Of a DNA stretch of 64,000 bases, positions 61,453-64,000 are shown piece by piece. The position numbers and the translations under genes are program-made. The DNA comes from Ehrlichia ruminantium (GTDB lineage: Bacteria; Pseudomonadota; Alphaproteobacteria; Rickettsiales; Anaplasmataceae): NCBI RefSeq assembly GCF_009728835.1, contig NZ_CP033455.1, positions 558,001 through 622,000 of the forward strand, read 5' to 3'. Position 1 is the first letter of the stretch; each line of letters starts with the position of its first letter. The notes under the pieces were generated by a model. That model saw nothing but the letters and a program-made list of their open reading frames with translations. It was not told where the DNA came from and searched no databases.

Positions 61453-62343
61453 ATGAAGGTATACATTGGTACACGAAGAAGTACTTTAGCTATCGCGCAA
61501 GCAATGGAAGTAAAAAATTTATTATGTAATCATTTTCCTGATATTAGTTTTCAAATTGTTAATATTACAACTTCTGGAGATATTAATAATGAAATTCCTC
61601 TAAATAAAATAGGTGGAAAGGGATTGTTTTTAAAAGAATTAGAAGAGGCATTACTAGCTGGAACAATAGATTTGGCTGTGCATTCAATGAAGGATGTACC
61701 AGCTTTTTATGATGATAGTTTGGTAATTCCTTGTATACTTGAACGTAGTAGCCCTTATGACGTTTTTATTTCATATAAATATAAAAGTATAAAATTGTTA
61801 CCTGATAATGCAATTATAGGTACATCTTCTGTGAGAAGAAGAGTGCAGTTAATGCAATTGTTGCCTAATATACAGGTTGTGCCTATTAGGGGTAATGTGG
61901 ATACTAGAATATTAAAATTAGATACAGAAGAATATGACGCAATAGTATTAGCAGAAGCTGGGTTAATTAGGATAAATAAAACTCACGTTGTAAAAGAAAT
62001 ATTAGATCCTAAAATTATGCTAAGTGCAGTAGGACAGGGAGCTATTGGAATTCAGTGCAGAGCTAGTGATTATAGGATAATAGAGATGGTAAAAATTCTA
62101 AATTGTAAGAAATCTTATGTTAGTGTTACAGCTGAAAGGAGTTTTATGAAAACTGTTAATGGTTCATGTAATACACCACTGGCAGCACTTGCTAAATACA
62201 TTACTAATAATACTTTGCATATGTCATGCATGCTTGCAGATGAAAAAAAGATTGTATTTTCAGAGTGTTGCTTTGATGAATCTGATGCAGAAATATCAGG
62301 TATTAATATGGGTAATGACCTGATAAATCAGTTAAATAAGTAA
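61453..62343 (+). CDS. hemC: Porphobilinogen deaminase (hydroxymethylbilane synthase)
   Basis: A 296-residue heme-pathway enzyme that polymerises four porphobilinogens. IGTRRSTLAIAQA, KIGGKGLFLKELEEALL and AVHSMKDVP (catalytic Asp81) are present, as are SSVRRRVQL and RGNVDTR. The dipyrromethane cofactor attaches to Cys239 in NGSCNTPLAALA; in most homologues this reads GGCxxP, so the flanking residues differ though the cysteine stays. Length is slightly below the E. coli enzyme. It stands alone. Confidence 0.95.
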   Translation: MKVYIGTRRSTLAIAQAMEVKNLLCNHFPDISFQIVNITTSGDINNEIPLNKIGGKGLFLKELEEALLAGTIDLAVHSMKDVPAFYDDSLVIPCILERSSPYDVFISYKYKSIKLLPDNAIIGTSSVRRRVQLMQLLPNIQVVPIRGNVDTRILKLDTEEYDAIVLAEAGLIRINKTHVVKEILDPKIMLSAVGQGAIGIQCRASDYRIIEMVKILNCKKSYVSVTAERSFMKTVNGSCNTPLAALAKYITNNTLHMSCMLADEKKIVFSECCFDESDAEISGINMGNDLINQLNK

Positions 62344-63097
62344 ATATGTTATTTATGGGATTGTCCGTACAGGTTTTGACATCTATTAATAAAATTTTTT
62401 TATTTAAATCAAGTTGGAAATTAATTTTGTTAAAACAGTAATTTATTGCAATTGTTTAATTTGTTATGAAAAGTATTTTTCTAAAAATTAAAAGAATCAA
62501 ATAAAATGCAATTTTTAAACGCAACAGTAATTTGTGCAAAGAAAAAATACAGCAACTCATGGCGATAAATAAGGTTGTTAAAGTAGTTTATAAAGCCTAT
62601 TAGATTACATATAGATGTATTGTTATGGGTTATAATACATTGAAATAGTATAGGGTTAATGTACTTATAAGCTGTATTTATAGTACAGTAAAATTTTATA
62701 TAGGTTTTTTGTGCTTATTTGAAATTACTTAATGCTATGTTATAATAGTTTTATGTTAGATAACTTCAATTTATACGTTTACAGAGTGTGTCATCTATAC
62801 TTGTGTAATTATATAATAAAGTTGTGTTTCTTATATATATGTTTTAATATTTATTTATTATATTATGATAATATTCTAGATTGTGTAATTATGTTATAAG
62901 GATTATAATTTTTATCATAAATAACTTTAGCATATTTCTATATAGATCTAATACCCTATCAATAAATGAAAATGAAGAAATGTTTAATTTTTTGTGTTTG
63001 ATTGAATAAAATGTCAATAATTATGAAAATCAGTATTTGTTGATTAATTGTTATGTATGTTATAAATTAGTATAAACTTATAAATTTTAGAGATATT
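62344..63097. other. Intergenic region hemC/typA
   Basis: About 750 bp. A 20-codon frame at 62506-62568 (MQFLNATVICAKKKYSNSWR) lies in a locally A-rich stretch unlike the T-rich surroundings; too short to call. Nothing else is seen. Confidence 0.4.
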
Positions 63098-64000
63098 ATG
63101 TCGTCAGAAGGTGATTATCAGTCAATATGTAATTTAGCTATTATTGCCCATGTTGATCATGGAAAAACAACTCTATTGGATGCTATGTTAAAACAAAGTG
63201 GTACTTTTAGAGAAAATCAAGATGTAGCTGAAAGAGTTATGGACAATAATGATTTAGAGCGTGAACGTGGTATTACTATTTTGGCTAAATGTACCTCTAT
63301 TATGTGGCAAGGTAAGAAGATTAATATCATTGATACTCCAGGACATGCTGATTTTGGTGGAGAAGTAGAGCGTGTGTTATCGATGGCAGATGGAGTGTTA
63401 TTATTAGTTGATGCTTCAGAAGGTCCTATGCCTCAAACTAAATTTGTACTATCAAAAGCATTAAAAGCTGGGTTATTGCCTATCGTAATTATAAATAAAG
63501 TTGATAGACCAGATGGTAGAATAGATGAAGTACTAGATGAAGTGTATGAACTATTTATGAACTTAGATGCTACTGATGAACAATTAGATTTTCCAATTTT
63601 ATATGCATCGGGAAGGAGTGGATGGTGTATTAAAGATTTGTCTGATAACAGAGAAAATTTAGTTCCATTATTTGATGCGATTATTCAGTATGTTAAGCCT
63701 GTATCTTATGATGCCAATGCACCATTTAGTATGTTGTTAACTTTATTAGAATCAGATAAGTTTTTAGGAAGAGTATTAACAGGGAAAATATATACTGGTA
63801 CAGCTAAGATTAATGATAGTGTCAAGGTCTTAAATCTTGCGGGTGAAGTTGTTGAATATGGTAAACTTACTAAACTTTTATCTTTTTCAGGATTGAAACG
63901 TGTACCTGTAAAAGATGCAAAAGCTGGTGATATCATTGCAGTTGCTGGTCTTGAGAAAGCTTCAGTATCTGATAGTATTGTTGACAATTCTATTAGTTTT
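63098..64000 (+). CDS. typA: Ribosome-binding GTPase TypA/BipA, 5' part
   Basis: The first 301 codons of a translational GTPase, cut by the window end. After [20 protein letters not shown] come the G motifs: [15 protein letters not shown] (G1), ERERGITI (G2), [16 protein letters not shown] (G3), NKVDRPDGR (G4) and a G5 region near LYASGRSG. The spacing and SGTF-x-x-NQ after G1 are typical of TypA rather than LepA or EF-G. TypA acts in 50S assembly and stress adaptation. The start ATG has a weak AGAGAT upstream. The full protein should be about 610 residues. Confidence 0.95.
   Translation, partial: MSSEGDYQSICNLAIIAHVDHGKTTLLDAMLKQSGTFRENQDVAERVMDNNDLERERGITILAKCTSIMWQGKKINIIDTPGHADFGGEVERVLSMADGVLLLVDASEGPMPQTKFVLSKALKAGLLPIVIINKVDRPDGRIDEVLDEVYELFMNLDATDEQLDFPILYASGRSGWCIKDLSDNRENLVPLFDAIIQYVKPVSYDANAPFSMLLTLLESDKFLGRVLTGKIYTGTAKINDSVKVLNLAGEVVEYGKLTKLLSFSGLKRVPVKDAKAGDIIAVAGLEKASVSDSIVDNSISF

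Noticed and set aside
62506-62568. 20-codon frame MQFLNATVICAKKKYSNSWR
   Set aside because: Too short and without a ribosome binding site or recognised match.
1-64000. Insertion sequences, rRNA, rnpB, SRP RNA, replication origin
   Set aside because: No transposase frame, terminal inverted repeats, GC-richer structured RNA stretch other than tRNA and tmRNA, or DnaA-box cluster was seen on reading.

Overview
The window is very AT-rich. Coding density is low and the intergenic gaps often reach 1-2 kb. The genes are those of an obligate intracellular alphaproteobacterium of the Anaplasmataceae. The best fit is Ehrlichia, and E. ruminantium in particular, because of the long tandem repeats between genes, the scattered fragments of duplicated genes, a permuted two-piece tmRNA, CckA, the split-up housekeeping genes and a lineage-specific membrane protein family. 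The species assignment is inference; no ribosomal RNA lies in the window.

Layout. 1-5.3 kb: dusB and ispE, flanked by two intergenic tandem arrays of about 134 bp and 113 bp per unit, each with an alternating A/B unit pattern. 5.3-11.1 kb: cutA, the hybrid kinase cckA, an O-methyltransferase, a small conserved protein and the NAD(P)HX repair enzyme. 12-14.5 kb: topA. 14.7-16.3 kb, minus strand: a DUF2793 (phage/GTA-type) protein, sspB, the permuted tmRNA gene ssrA directly upstream of sspB, and tRNA-Asn. 16.8 kb: a nuoG fragment. 17.4-19.1 kb: proS-acpS. 19.8-21.6 kb: an exported class I amidotransferase-like protein, tRNA-Phe and coaD. 23.3-26.4 kb: a peroxiredoxin-trxB pair and aspC. 27.6-31 kb: ppiD, tsaB, tRNA-Arg. 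32.3-38.6 kb: truB-rpsO-pnp, an NDUFAF5-like methyltransferase, lepA.

39-52.6 kb is the accessory part. Seven consecutive plus-strand genes each encode two closely spaced N-terminal membrane helices followed by a hydrophilic C-terminal part. Three are short, and one of these carries nine 8-residue repeats. Four of about 510-530 residues are clear paralogues of each other. They are separated by spacers of 0.3-1.7 kb, one of which holds a miaA fragment. This is the most likely place for an undescribed system; the topology resembles chlamydial Inc proteins.

53.3-64 kb: a small DUF721/DciA-like protein, prfB with a programmed +1 frameshift, gatA-yebC, folC, hemC and the start of typA, which runs off the window.

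Many genes serve translation and its quality control: tRNA modification (dusB, truB, tsaB), charging (proS, gatA), RF2, LepA, TypA, rpsO, and tmRNA with SspB for ribosome rescue and ClpXP delivery. Cofactor genes (ispE, hemC, folC, coaD, acpS) reflect retained vitamin and cofactor synthesis. No insertion sequence, CRISPR array, rRNA, rnpB or SRP RNA was seen.
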